Shown: in pieces, positions 25,359 to 34,281 of the stretch | How positions within the stretch are numbered: position 1 is the stretch's first letter | Layout: every line of letters begins with the position of its first letter | NCBI GenBank assembly: GCA_947495795.1 | Contig: CANMAI010000004.1 | Coordinates: 186,001-250,000 of the forward strand | Length of the DNA stretch: 64,000 bases | Origin: an uncultured Paracoccaceae bacterium | GTDB lineage: Bacteria > Pseudomonadota > Alphaproteobacteria > Rhodobacterales > Rhodobacteraceae | Direction of reading: 5' to 3' | The notes under the pieces: generated by a model | What the model was told of the DNA's origin: nothing | Database searches by the model: none | What the model saw: only the letters and a program-made list of their open reading frames with translations | Translations under genes and position numbers: made by a program

Positions 25359-25565
25359 GTCTGTAACTTCTCCAAAGGCCCATCAGAACGTCAATCGGTA
25401 GCGAAGCCCGGATGCGCTGGCAAGAGAGGAGAGGGAAACAAAGGGGTTCCCGATGCCCGACCGAACAATGGCCGGATCTCCGCTTGTTCTAGCCCCCTAG
25501 AGCTGTGCCACTACATATTTCTTGAGAGTGAGAGTTGGACGTAAGCGGCATTCAGTCGTGTACGC
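25359..25565. other. Intergenic stretch upstream of gshA
   Basis: This gap contains the gshA upstream DNA. A clear promoter box is not visible, and no gene is supported. Confidence 0.4.
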
Positions 25566-25700
25566 TCACACAACTGAGCAAAGTTTCATAAGACCCCATT
25601 CAAGCTCATCCTTACTGAGATCTTCTTCGATAGAGAGCTGCGTATCAAGCTGATCATCAGAAATGGTTGGATCGGCAAAGAAGATTGGATCCTCAATCAA
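25566..25700 (-). CDS. Possible small acidic protein (TTG start)
   Basis: A 44-residue reading frame beginning at TTG (AGGAAG upstream) and reading IEDPIFFADPTISDDQLDTQ, then LSIEEDLSKDELEWGLMKLC. It is strongly acidic and looks coding, though without ATG. It could also be a leftover piece of a longer gene, as there are only a few open codons upstream. No family match is known to me. Confidence 0.25.
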   Translation of the reverse strand: MIEDPIFFADPTISDDQLDTQLSIEEDLSKDELEWGLMKLCSVV

Positions 25701-25758
25701 GGAACTTCCTCGGAATAGCCATTCCTATCTAACTCCGATTTATTGAACAAAAGATATT

Positions 25759-25788
25759 GAGGACACCCTTTTCAATCTGAGTGTCCTC
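25759..25788. terminator. Hairpin behind gltB
   Basis: GAGGACAC and GTGTCCTC form a perfect 8-base stem with a 14-base loop, 19 bases beyond the gltB stop (minus strand), with a T-rich stretch following. It probably terminates the gltB transcript, though the T run is interrupted. Confidence 0.55.
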
Positions 25789-25806
25789 ATAGCTCTTGGG
25801 CAATGT

Positions 25807-28800
25807 CTACTCCGCTGGAATAGCCGCTTCCTCATCACTCAGAGGATGCGACAGCCTCGAGAGCATTTCGCGTGGACAGATCTGTACGAAATGGCCGATC
25901 TCATCGCCCCAGTTCCGCAGGATATCCGCACCGCGCGGGCTGCCGGTCTCGGCCACATGCGCCTCGATCAGGTCGCGCAGCACGGCCTCCCAATGCGAGG
26001 ATTGCACGGGCTGCGCCACGATTGTCTCCGCATTCAGCCGCACATCAGCCTCTCCCTCCGGATCGTAGAGATAGGCCATCCCGCCCGTCATGCCCGCGCC
26101 GAAATTATCACCAATTGCGCCCAGAATAACCGCCACACCGCCCGTCATGTACTCGCACCCGTTGGAGCCGCAGCCTTCCACAACCACCTGCGCACCGGAG
26201 TTCCGCACGCAGAACCGCTCACCCGCCTGGCCGGAGGCAAAGAGCTTCCCACCGGTTGCACCATAAAGCACCGTATTGCCGATGATCGTGTTTTCATGCG
26301 GCACCAGCGGAGAGCCGAGCGGCGGGCGCACCACAACTTTCGCGCCCGAGAGCCCCTTGCCCACGTAATCGTTCGCATCGCCGGAAACCTCAATCTTCAG
26401 CCCCGGCGCACCGAAAGCCCCCAGGCTTTGCCCGGCAGAGCCCTGAAGCTTCACCGTCAGATGATCGGGCTGAAGCCTGTTCTGCATCCCGAACCGCTGC
26501 ACGATATGGCTGGATACACGCGTCCCGATCGTCCGATGCGTGTTCTGCACAGCATAACTCAGCTGCATCTTCTCCCCGTCCTTGAAGAACGGCTCCGCAT
26601 CCGCCACGATCTGCGCATCCAGCGTGTCGGGCACCACCTGCCGGGGTTTCAACCGGTCATAGTGAATGTCTTCTGCCGCATCGACGGAGATGAGCAGCGG
26701 GTTGAGGTCGAGATCATCCAGATGCTCCGAACCACGGCTGACCTGCGTCAGCATATCCGCGCGCCCGATCACCTCATGAAGGCTCTTCGCGCCGATGCTG
26801 GCCAGAACTTCCCGCACCTCCTGCGCATAAAAGGTAATCAGGTTCACCACCTTGTCCGCATTGCCAGTGAACTTGGCGCGCAGATCGTCGCGCTGCGTAC
26901 ATACGCCCACGGGGCAGGTGTTGCTCTGGCACTGCCGCACCATGATACAGCCCATCGCGATCAGGGCGGCGGTGCCTATCCCGTATTCCTCGGCCCCCAT
27001 CATCGCGGCAATCACGATATCGCGCCCTGTCCGCAGCCCGCCATCCGTGCGCAGCGTCACCCGGTCGCGAAGCTTGTTCATCGCGAGCACCTGATGCGCC
27101 TCGGTCAGCCCCATTTCCCAGGGCAGCCCGGCGTATTTGATCGACGTCTGAGGGCTGGCGCCGGTGCCGCCATTATGCCCGGAAATCAGGATCACATCCG
27201 CCTTGGCCTTTGCCACACCGGCAGCAATCGTGCCGACCCCGGACTGTGAAACCAGCTTCACAGTCACCTTCGCCCGCGGGTTGATCTGCTTGAGATCATA
27301 GATCAGCTGCGCCAGATCCTCGATGGAATAGATATCGTGATGCGGCGGCGGGCTGATCAATGTCACCCCCGGCGTAGAATGCCGCAAACGCGCAATCAGA
27401 TCCGTCACCTTTATGCCGGGCAACTGCCCGCCCTCGCCGGGCTTGGCCCCCTGCGCCACCTTGATCTCCAGCTCCTCGCACTGGTTCAGATACTCCGCCG
27501 TCACACCAAACCGGCCGGAAGCCACCTGCTTGATCTTCGCAGAAGGATTATCCCCGTTCGGCTCCGGGTGGAAATGCGCAGGGTCCTCGCCGCCCTCCCC
27601 TGAATCGCTCTTCGCCCCGATCCGGTTCATCGCCACATTCAGCGTCTTGTGCGCCTCCGGGCTCAGCGCCCCAAGGCTCATCCCCGGCGTCACGAACCGC
27701 TTGCGGATGGAGGTGATGCTCTCCACCTCCTCGATCGGCACAGCCTTCTCAACCGGCTTGAAGTCCAGCAGATCGCGCAGATGGATCGGTGGGGCCGCCC
27801 GCATCATCTTGGAATACTGCTTCCAAAGATCAAACGAAGCCCGATCACACGCGCTCTGCAAAACGTGCATGGGCTGCGCACCCCAGGCATGCGTCTCGCC
27901 GGACCGGCGCGATTTGTAGAACCCGCCAATGGGCAGAACATCCTGCCCAAGCCGCCATCCCTTGGCATGCACGGCCTCAATCTGCTTCTTGATCCCCGAT
28001 ACCCCGATGCCCGAAATCCGGCTCAGCATGCCCGGAAAATACTCCGCAACCATCGCACGGCTCAGCCCCACAGCTTCGAAATTCAACCCACCCCGATAAG
28101 AGGAAATCACCGAAATTCCCATCTTCGACATGATCTTGAGCAAGCCCTGATTGACCGCCTCCCGATACCGCGCCACAGCCTCATCATGGCTCTGGTCCAG
28201 CAGCCCGCGGCCAATGCGGTCCGCCAGACTGTCCTCCGCAAGATACGCATTCACCGTTGTCGCCCCGCACCCGATCAGCACGGCAAAGTAATGCGGATCC
28301 ATACATTCGGCAGAGCGCACATTGATCGAACAGAATGTCCGCAGCCCCTTTCGCGTCAGCCAGGAATGCACAGCACTTGTCGCCAGGATCATCGGCATCG
28401 CCACGCGATCCGCATCCTGCCCGGCATCGGACATCAGAATATGCTTGGCGCCAGACCGCACAGCCTCCTCCGCCTCGGCCCGCATCGCCTCCAGCGCCTT
28501 GCGCAGCGAATCCCGCTTGCCGCCCGCAGGGAACGTACAATCCAGCACCACGGCATCGCCGCCAAAATAGGCCGCCATCGCATCAAACTGCGAGTTGGAC
28601 ACCACCGGACTTTCCAGCGTCACGATCTCGGTCTGGTTGTTATCCTCGTCCAGCACGTTTTTCAGATTGCCGAACCGCGTCTTCAGGCTCATCACCCGAT
28701 GCTCGCGAAGGCTGTCAATCGGCGGGTTCGTCACCTGAGAGAAGTTCTGCCGGAAGTAGTGGCTCAAGGGCCGATACTGCTCCGAAAGCACGGCAGAAGG

Positions 28801-30336
28801 CGTATCATCCCCCATGGAGCCGATGCTCTCCTTCGCGTCCTCAGCCATGGGAGCAAGGATCGTCTCCAGATCCTCGATGCTGAACCCGGCCGCAATCTGG
28901 CGCTTGCGCAATTCTCCACCGGAAAACCAGGCAGTCTCGCCCTGTGTTTCCAGCACATCCTCCAAAGCCCTGATGGAGCCGACCCACGCGCCAAAGGGCC
29001 GCGCCGCCGCCAGCTTATCCTTCAGCTCCACATCGTGGTAAAGCCGCTGCTCATCCATATCCACGGCCAGCATCTGCCCGGGGCCCAAGGCGCCCTTCTC
29101 CACCACGTTCATCTCGTCCATTGGCACCATTCCGGCCTCGGAACCGGCAATCACCAGTCCGTCGCCGGTCACCACATACCGCATCGGCCGCAGCCCGTTA
29201 CGGTCCAACCCCGCACACACCCAGCGGCCATCCGTCATCGCCAGAGCAGCAGGCCCGTCCCACGGCTCCATCACGGCGTTGGAATAGTTGTACATATCCA
29301 CCCAGGCATCCGGGATCTTGGTGGCCGTCTTGCTCCACGCCTCCGGGATCAGCATGGTTTTGGCCATAGGCGCAGAGCGCCCGGCCCGCACCATAGCCTC
29401 GAATACCCCGTCCAAAGCCGCGCTGTCAGAGGCACCGGCCGCCACGATCGGCTTGATATCCTCCTGATGCTCGCCAAAGGCATCCGAAGCCATGCGGATC
29501 TCATGGCTCTTCATCCAGTTCACATTGCCCTTCAGCGTGTTGATCTCGCCATTATGGGCCAGCATCCGGAAAGGCTGTGCCAGCCACCATTGGGGGAAGG
29601 TGTTGGTGGAATAGCGCTGATGATAGATCGCAAAGGCGCTCTCGAACCGCTCGTCCTTCAGGTCGGGGTAGAACTCCGCCACCTGCTCGGCCAGCATCAT
29701 CCCCTTGTAGATAATGGAGCGGCAGGAGAGGGACGCGAAGTACAAGTCCTTCATGTGCGATGCCTGCTTCTCTATCCGCCGGCGGATCACATAAAGCTCC
29801 CGCTCAAAACGTTCCTCATCCACACCTTTGGAATTGGAAATCAGGATCTGCTCAATCTCGGGCCGCGTCGCATTGGCCTTCTCGCCCAGCACAGAGATAT
29901 CCACCGGCACATGCCGCCACCCGTAAATGGTATAGCCCATGCGCAAAACCTCGGTCTCCACAATGGTCCGGCACGCCTCCTGAGCGCCAAAATCCGTGCG
30001 CGGCAAGAACACCATGCCCACAGCCAGGAGCTCATCGCCGGGTTCGTGCCCCGTGCGCCGCACCTGATCCTGAAAGAAGCTCACCGGGATCTGCACGTGG
30101 ATACCGGCGCCATCGCCCGTCTTGCCATCCGCATCCACAGCGCCCCGGTGCCAAATCGCCTTCAAAGCGGAAATCCCGGCCTCCACAACACTCCGCCGCG
30201 GTGCACCATCCACAGCCACCACAAGCCCAACCCCACACGAAGAATGCTCGTCCTCCTCCCGGTACATGCCGGTTTCCGCCAACGTCTTCCGCGCGGCGTC
30301 CATTTCCTCAGCCCAGTTCGGTGTAAGATCGTTCAT
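25807..30336 (-). CDS. gltB: Glutamate synthase (NADPH) large subunit GltB
   Basis: Makes glutamate from glutamine and 2-oxoglutarate with GltD. It is 1509 residues with the usual four parts. The N-terminal amidotransferase begins with a propeptide; Cys34 in HSSCGVG is the expected nucleophile after its removal. The central domain and the FMN-binding domain contain GEGGEDPAHFHPEPNGDNPS, KPGEGGQLPG, SGHNGGTGASP, and the [3Fe-4S] Cys cluster in RQCQSNTCPVGVCTQ. The C-terminal beta-helix includes GGVAVILGAIGDNFGAGMTG. Its ATG overlaps the stop of the small upstream gene by four bases, so it is coupled to it. gltD is separated from it by seven genes. Confidence 0.98.
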   Translation of the reverse strand: MNDLTPNWAEEMDAARKTLAETGMYREEDEHSSCGVGLVVAVDGAPRRSVVEAGISALKAIWHRGAVDADGKTGDGAGIHVQIPVSFFQDQVRRTGHEPGDELLAVGMVFLPRTDFGAQEACRTIVETEVLRMGYTIYGWRHVPVDISVLGEKANATRPEIEQILISNSKGVDEERFERELYVIRRRIEKQASHMKDLYFASLSCRSIIYKGMMLAEQVAEFYPDLKDERFESAFAIYHQRYSTNTFPQWWLAQPFRMLAHNGEINTLKGNVNWMKSHEIRMASDAFGEHQEDIKPIVAAGASDSAALDGVFEAMVRAGRSAPMAKTMLIPEAWSKTATKIPDAWVDMYNYSNAVMEPWDGPAALAMTDGRWVCAGLDRNGLRPMRYVVTGDGLVIAGSEAGMVPMDEMNVVEKGALGPGQMLAVDMDEQRLYHDVELKDKLAAARPFGAWVGSIRALEDVLETQGETAWFSGGELRKRQIAAGFSIEDLETILAPMAEDAKESIGSMGDDTPSAVLSEQYRPLSHYFRQNFSQVTNPPIDSLREHRVMSLKTRFGNLKNVLDEDNNQTEIVTLESPVVSNSQFDAMAAYFGGDAVVLDCTFPAGGKRDSLRKALEAMRAEAEEAVRSGAKHILMSDAGQDADRVAMPMILATSAVHSWLTRKGLRTFCSINVRSAECMDPHYFAVLIGCGATTVNAYLAEDSLADRIGRGLLDQSHDEAVARYREAVNQGLLKIMSKMGISVISSYRGGLNFEAVGLSRAMVAEYFPGMLSRISGIGVSGIKKQIEAVHAKGWRLGQDVLPIGGFYKSRRSGETHAWGAQPMHVLQSACDRASFDLWKQYSKMMRAAPPIHLRDLLDFKPVEKAVPIEEVESITSIRKRFVTPGMSLGALSPEAHKTLNVAMNRIGAKSDSGEGGEDPAHFHPEPNGDNPSAKIKQVASGRFGVTAEYLNQCEELEIKVAQGAKPGEGGQLPGIKVTDLIARLRHSTPGVTLISPPPHHDIYSIEDLAQLIYDLKQINPRAKVTVKLVSQSGVGTIAAGVAKAKADVILISGHNGGTGASPQTSIKYAGLPWEMGLTEAHQVLAMNKLRDRVTLRTDGGLRTGRDIVIAAMMGAEEYGIGTAALIAMGCIMVRQCQSNTCPVGVCTQRDDLRAKFTGNADKVVNLITFYAQEVREVLASIGAKSLHEVIGRADMLTQVSRGSEHLDDLDLNPLLISVDAAEDIHYDRLKPRQVVPDTLDAQIVADAEPFFKDGEKMQLSYAVQNTHRTIGTRVSSHIVQRFGMQNRLQPDHLTVKLQGSAGQSLGAFGAPGLKIEVSGDANDYVGKGLSGAKVVVRPPLGSPLVPHENTIIGNTVLYGATGGKLFASGQAGERFCVRNSGAQVVVEGCGSNGCEYMTGGVAVILGAIGDNFGAGMTGGMAYLYDPEGEADVRLNAETIVAQPVQSSHWEAVLRDLIEAHVAETGSPRGADILRNWGDEIGHFVQICPREMLSRLSHPLSDEEAAIPAE

Positions 30337-30743
30337 TGCGTTGTTCCTTCCTTCGCTGCCGCAGCCGCATCCACGCCCACTTCAGATGTGTCCTCTCCGC
30401 AGCCGTAGCGCGGTGTAATTTCAAGAAATCCGGCGTCGCCCGCGCTATCACGCTCCATGTCAGAGCCGTCCCATGAAGACGATGAAATCAGGTTCCCGTC
30501 CAAGGTTGTGCGGTCTTCCCCATGAAGCGCATCCAAACCGTCCCTGAGGCTGGCAAAGTGTTCATCTGGCGCGGAGCCGCAACGGGCGATGCTCGTTACC
30601 TCACACATTCCGCTTTGCGCCGTCAGAACCCGCACACACCCATTCGGAAACGGGGCGTTTTGCACATTTGCGCTTCCATATGGTGGGAAGAGTGCGCTCA
30701 AAGGCGCCGTTACGCCAAACACCCGGTTCGAAACAAGTCTCAT
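30333..30743 (-). CDS. Hypothetical small protein coupled to gltB
   Basis: A 136-residue frame starting at the ATG at 30743, whose first base is the last base of the upstream stop (TGATG), and ending in an ATGA overlap with gltB. The longer frame from 30788 lies within the upstream gene. The protein begins with a hydrophobic stretch (VFGVTAPLSALFPPYG), has several Cys (NGCVRVLTAQSGMCEVTSIARC) and a Gly/Asp/Ala-rich tail. The coupling to both neighbours supports it as real. Family and function are unknown. Confidence 0.55.
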   Translation of the reverse strand: MRLVSNRVFGVTAPLSALFPPYGSANVQNAPFPNGCVRVLTAQSGMCEVTSIARCGSAPDEHFASLRDGLDALHGEDRTTLDGNLISSSSWDGSDMERDSAGDAGFLEITPRYGCGEDTSEVGVDAAAAAKEGTTQ

Positions 30744-31195
30744 CACGGCTGGACCCCGGCCTCTGGCACAATCCCAAGCGCCATCCAATACGCCTCACCG
30801 GGCGCAACGGTGAAAAATCCGGCACCCTCGCCATCAAAGGCAGTCCGCCAGATCTGGTAGCCCTCCTGAAACGTCACCCCGTCCTGCAATCGCGATACGG
30901 AGCGGCTCTTATCACACCCCGCCAGAGCCTCGACATCAAACGGCATATGCCCGACCAGTCGGGAATCCTCCGCCTCTTCAATCCGCGCCTGCACATGCAC
31001 AATCGTAAACGCCGTATCCCTTTCCGGCACACCCAGTTCAGCCGATGTTTCCACACGCCCCACTTCCACCCGCACCGCAGGCAGGCCGCCTTGCGAGGGG
31101 CACACATAAACCGAGCCACCAACAGGCTCGGCAAAGGCACCCGAGCCCGCAACGAGCAGGGCGCAAATGGCTCCGAGGCCCGTGCGCCTACTCAT
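30743..31195 (-). CDS. Hypothetical exported protein
   Basis: A 150-residue protein with a signal peptide (MSRRTGLGAICALLVAGSGA, cut after AFA). A mature domain with two Cys (YVCPSQGG and LAGCDKS) and many beta-like segments follows, ending VAPGEAYWMALGIVPEAG. It overlaps the upstream gene by ATGA and the next by TGATG. No known family is recognised; periplasmic location is inferred. Confidence 0.7.
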   Translation of the reverse strand: MSRRTGLGAICALLVAGSGAFAEPVGGSVYVCPSQGGLPAVRVEVGRVETSAELGVPERDTAFTIVHVQARIEEAEDSRLVGHMPFDVEALAGCDKSRSVSRLQDGVTFQEGYQIWRTAFDGEGAGFFTVAPGEAYWMALGIVPEAGVQP

Positions 31196-31812
31196 TGCGC
31201 GTCCCCCTTGGCCAGATGGCCGCCCGCAGCATCGCGTGCAATCTCGAATTCGAATTTCAGCGGCCCGGTGGTGATCTGCGGATAGATGGTCGTGAAAAGC
31301 CTATGCCAGTCCGCGTTGCCGGGCAGCAGGATAACAACCGCCGTGTCATCGACAGAACCGGAGAAAACAGCCGTGGGCGGTGCTTCCGCAGCATTCGTGT
31401 CGGCTTCCTCCGCCAGCGCCCCCGAAACACTGAACACACCCGTGCTGTCATATAACCGGTAGGTTCCCAGCAGATCATATGCCGTCTCCGGACGCGCAAG
31501 ATCCACGCAATAGGTAAAATCGAAATCCAGCACGATCGCCGCATCACTCGCCGGCACGTCCACATCTTTCGGCACAAGCGTCACTTCCGTGCCACGCCGC
31601 ACAATAACCCCGCGGCTGCGGCGTGCCGAAGTGCGCTCAAGCGCCACCGCCTCCCCCTCCAGCCGCACCGCCACATCCAGCGGTGCCACACATCCCGCAA
31701 CCGGCTCCGCAAGGCTCGCAAAAACCCGGCCATCCTCCGCAGAGGCGGGTGCCGCCATAGCCAGAAGCCCAAACATCCAAACCTTGCACACAAGAAGAGA
31801 CAGGTAATTCAT
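31192..31812 (-). CDS. Hypothetical exported protein (paralog of the 33141 gene product)
   Basis: A 206-residue protein with a signal peptide (LLVCKVWMFGLLAMAAPASA). The mature part includes VAGCVAPLDVAVRLEGEAVA and RGVIVRRGTEVTL, then a segment ending FEFEIARDAAGG. The pattern of an early Cys, a V-R-x-x-G-E motif, an IRRG/VRRG motif and a long C-terminal beta region is shared with the protein from 33141-33716, though they have diverged. Function unknown. Confidence 0.72.
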   Translation of the reverse strand: MNYLSLLVCKVWMFGLLAMAAPASAEDGRVFASLAEPVAGCVAPLDVAVRLEGEAVALERTSARRSRGVIVRRGTEVTLVPKDVDVPASDAAIVLDFDFTYCVDLARPETAYDLLGTYRLYDSTGVFSVSGALAEEADTNAAEAPPTAVFSGSVDDTAVVILLPGNADWHRLFTTIYPQITTGPLKFEFEIARDAAGGHLAKGDAQ

Positions 31813-31815
31813 ATG

Positions 31816-32655
31816 TCAGGCCCTCTTCGCCAACGCATCCGGATGCGGTTCTTTCAGGATTTCCCGGCGGTACCAGTCATTCGGATGCGTCTCGAAAGTC
31901 TCACCCGGCTGCCGCAGCCGCCCCTTCACGCCCCAGATCACCTCCCGGAAGGCCTTGAAACGGTTCTCGAACGCGGCCTCGAAAAGCACCGGCAAAGCGC
32001 CCTCCGCCTTCAGCTTCTGTGTCACCGCATGGCCCACAAAGGGCACGATAAAATGGCGGATGTTCGGCGCCTGCGGAAAAAGCGACCAATGCAGAATATC
32101 GCAGCCCTGCCGCCCGTGCAGTAGGTAATAGGCCACATCCTCCCCCACCTCCTCGGTCACCGGCCCCAACGTATGCGCACCAATCGCCTCACGCTCGACA
32201 ATCCAGCGCGGATCGCCCGGCACCAGATCGAACGAAGGATGATACTGCGGCCCGAACGCCAGAACCGAGTTCACACCGATCCGCTTGGCCAGCCGCATCG
32301 CGCCGTAAGCCCCCATCGAATAGCCCACCGCCATGGAACGCTCCACGCCCCACTCCGATAGCCGCGCGCGCACCACCTCCACAATCCGGTCCGCCAGCCC
32401 CGGCGTCTGATACCAGCTCTGGGTCTTGTCGGTCACAAAGATGCAGGCGCGCGTCCCCCCCTTGGTCGCATTGCCGATGAATTCCGATTGCCCACCCCGC
32501 GCCGCATAATTGCCGTTGAGCGAGGTGAACACCACAATCGCCTCCCGCCCCGTGCCCTCAAGCGCACTGATGTACAGCGTCTCGTCCTCGAAAAGCTTTT
32601 CCGTCCGCACACGCTCCATCACGCGCTGTATGCCCTTGCGCAACTTCAGCATCAT
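31816..32655 (-). CDS. Alpha/beta hydrolase-fold protein
   Basis: About 279 residues, start chosen at the ATG at 32655 behind AAGGG (the frame goes to 32676). It contains the nucleophile elbow G-Y-S-M-G-A-Y-G-A (about residue 120), a late acidic loop and a His in PFVGHAVTQKL that could complete a Ser-Asp-His triad. It lacks a signal peptide. The substrate is unknown. It sits in the operon between two exported proteins and two GFA proteins. Confidence 0.7.
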   Translation of the reverse strand: MMLKLRKGIQRVMERVRTEKLFEDETLYISALEGTGREAIVVFTSLNGNYAARGGQSEFIGNATKGGTRACIFVTDKTQSWYQTPGLADRIVEVVRARLSEWGVERSMAVGYSMGAYGAMRLAKRIGVNSVLAFGPQYHPSFDLVPGDPRWIVEREAIGAHTLGPVTEEVGEDVAYYLLHGRQGCDILHWSLFPQAPNIRHFIVPFVGHAVTQKLKAEGALPVLFEAAFENRFKAFREVIWGVKGRLRQPGETFETHPNDWYRREILKEPHPDALAKRA

Positions 32656-32704
32656 TGCGCGGCACCCTTGCAGCAAGGGGCGTTATATGCGGCGGCAGCC
32701 ATCA

Positions 32705-33148
32705 TTACGCGTCGGGCGCCCCCATTCCGATGGATTTCAGAAACTCCGCTTCCGTCATCCGCCTGTGATCGCCCGCCAGCGTATAGCAGTCAGGTTTGTG
32801 ATCGACATAGATCTCGTCAGTCAGCGAAAGGCCGCTCTTGTCGTCCAACGAACCGGCCTCCATCACGTAAGAGCCTTTCATCGGCCCATCCATTGTGATC
32901 CGGTAGAAAACAGGGCTGCCACATGTCCTGCAGAACGCCCGCTCCGCCCACTCGGAAGAGGTAAAGATCGTCAGATTATCCTCCCCTTCAAATGCCACGC
33001 CATCCGCGCTCACGTTGAAGCCCACATGAATGCCGCCACTCCAGCGCTGACACATGTTGCAATGGCACACGCCCAGATCCGTCACGTCGTCCTTCACCGT
33101 AAAGCTCACGGCACCACACAGGCACCGCCCCGTCTTTCCCTCAGCCAT
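32705..33148 (-). CDS. GFA family zinc-binding protein (copy 2)
   Basis: A 147-residue protein beginning MAEGKTGRCLCGAVSFTVKD; the frame extends to 33211, but this start is supported by the 8-base overlap with the upstream stop. Zinc-ligand sets are CLCG, CHCNMCQRWSGG and FCRTCGSPV, the GFA (glutathione-dependent formaldehyde-activating enzyme) family signature. Members act on small thiol adducts or have unknown targets. The catalytic claim is not made here. The gene neighbours a second GFA gene. Confidence 0.85.
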   Translation of the reverse strand: MAEGKTGRCLCGAVSFTVKDDVTDLGVCHCNMCQRWSGGIHVGFNVSADGVAFEGEDNLTIFTSSEWAERAFCRTCGSPVFYRITMDGPMKGSYVMEAGSLDDKSGLSLTDEIYVDHKPDCYTLAGDHRRMTEAEFLKSIGMGAPDA

Positions 33149-33716
33149 TTTCCCCACCCTTTTTCTGAGTTGATTCCCCGGAAACCAAATGAAATTCGAA
33201 ATAGACCTCACTCACATCGAGATCATACGTCTCGGCCAACACCTCTCTCACATCCCAGGGAAAGGATATCGCCAGCAACCCATAGTTATGGTCTTTGCGG
33301 AAACGACCGTACCTTACGTTTATGCTCCACCTGCCGTAATCGGGATCGGCCACGTCGAATCCAAACCGGACGGAAAAGCTGGAATCATCCGAAACGACAA
33401 CTTCACCGGCCACTATATGCCGGCGATGTAACGGAGGTTGACAGAGAAGCAGATCAAATGAAGCTTGGAAGGCGATCGAGCCGATGGCCAACTCCTTCCC
33501 GAGATGATCAAGGCTTATGACCCCACCGCGACGTATTCTTGCCACTTCCCTGCCTGTTGCAGAACCAAGGGCGAGCTTTTCGCCCACAAAACGCACCGGA
33601 CGCTCAAGGCCCTCGCACCCCTCGTCAGGATAGGTCACTTCCACGGTCTGCGTCGGCAAGGACTCCTCAGCCAGCGCGAAAGTAGGGAAAAGCAGGCACA
33701 GCAGCAGCCACTTCAT
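33141..33716 (-). CDS. Hypothetical exported protein (paralog of the 31192 gene product)
   Basis: A 191-residue protein with a signal peptide (MKWLLLCLLFPTFALAEES). The start at 33716 overlaps the upstream GFA stop by ATGA; the longer frame lies inside that gene. The mature part holds YPDEGCEGLERPVRFVGEKL and ARIRRGGVISL, and resembles the product of 31192-31812. Function unknown; probable periplasmic. Confidence 0.72.
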   Translation of the reverse strand: MKWLLLCLLFPTFALAEESLPTQTVEVTYPDEGCEGLERPVRFVGEKLALGSATGREVARIRRGGVISLDHLGKELAIGSIAFQASFDLLLCQPPLHRRHIVAGEVVVSDDSSFSVRFGFDVADPDYGRWSINVRYGRFRKDHNYGLLAISFPWDVREVLAETYDLDVSEVYFEFHLVSGESTQKKGGENG

Positions 33717-34150
33717 GCGCCCGCCTCCTTGGCCAGAAACGCTTCCAGCTTGGCCATCTCCTCCGCCTCCGTGCTTTGAGAGGCACCTGCAATCGGCTGC
33801 ATCCACGGCGCACGATGATCGACGAAGATTTCGCTTGTTACCGCCAGCCCGCTCTGGTCATCCAGCAGCCCCAGCGGAAGGGAGGCTATGGGCCGCCCCT
33901 GCATCCGCCAGTAAAGCGTCGTGCCGCAGGTGCCGCAAAACGCCCGCTCGCCCCACTTGCTATGATGATAGGCCGTGACGGCGTCCGCGCCGGTCATCTC
34001 CGTCACGCGCACACCGACGGTGTAAAGCGGCCCGCCGCCCGTCCAGCGGCGGCACTGGCTGCAATGGCACGCATTTATCTCCGGTGCGCTCAGCGCCACC
34101 TGAAATTCCACCGCACCGCACAGGCAGTGACCGCGTCGTTCATCACTCAT
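33713..34150 (-). CDS. GFA family zinc-binding protein (copy 1)
   Basis: A 145-residue protein, with CLCGAVEFQ, CHCSQCRRWTGG and FCGTCGTTLYW as the zinc-ligand motifs. It is the first gene of the seven-gene set between gltD and gltB and overlaps the next gene by ATGA. The two GFA copies share the plan but differ in sequence, so they did not duplicate recently. Confidence 0.88.
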   Translation of the reverse strand: MSDERRGHCLCGAVEFQVALSAPEINACHCSQCRRWTGGGPLYTVGVRVTEMTGADAVTAYHHSKWGERAFCGTCGTTLYWRMQGRPIASLPLGLLDDQSGLAVTSEIFVDHRAPWMQPIAGASQSTEAEEMAKLEAFLAKEAGA

Positions 34151-34242
34151 TCATCGCCTCCCCGTCCAGATCCGGCACCAAATACGGAAACCAGGCTGAC
34201 CTGTTAACATTTGGAGGTTTCAGCGCGGAGTGAAATCCGCAT

Positions 34243-34275
34243 TACCAAACCCGTATCGAAACCATACCAAACCCA
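34243..34275. repeat. Three 11-bp iterons behind gltD (copy A)
   Basis: TACCAAACCCG, TATCGAAACCA and TACCAAACCCA follow one another with a period of exactly 11 bases, 7 bases beyond the gltD stop (minus strand). The same arrangement with few changes recurs at 54199-54231 behind rplT. One repeat per helix turn suggests a protein-binding array or a conserved 3' RNA element. Confidence 0.65.
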
Positions 34276-34281
34276 TATACC

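Noticed and set aside
27649-30408. A 919-codon open frame on the plus strand
   Set aside because: It is the antisense shadow of gltB; the His/Arg/Pro-rich translation is typical of a GC-rich opposite frame and has no domain.
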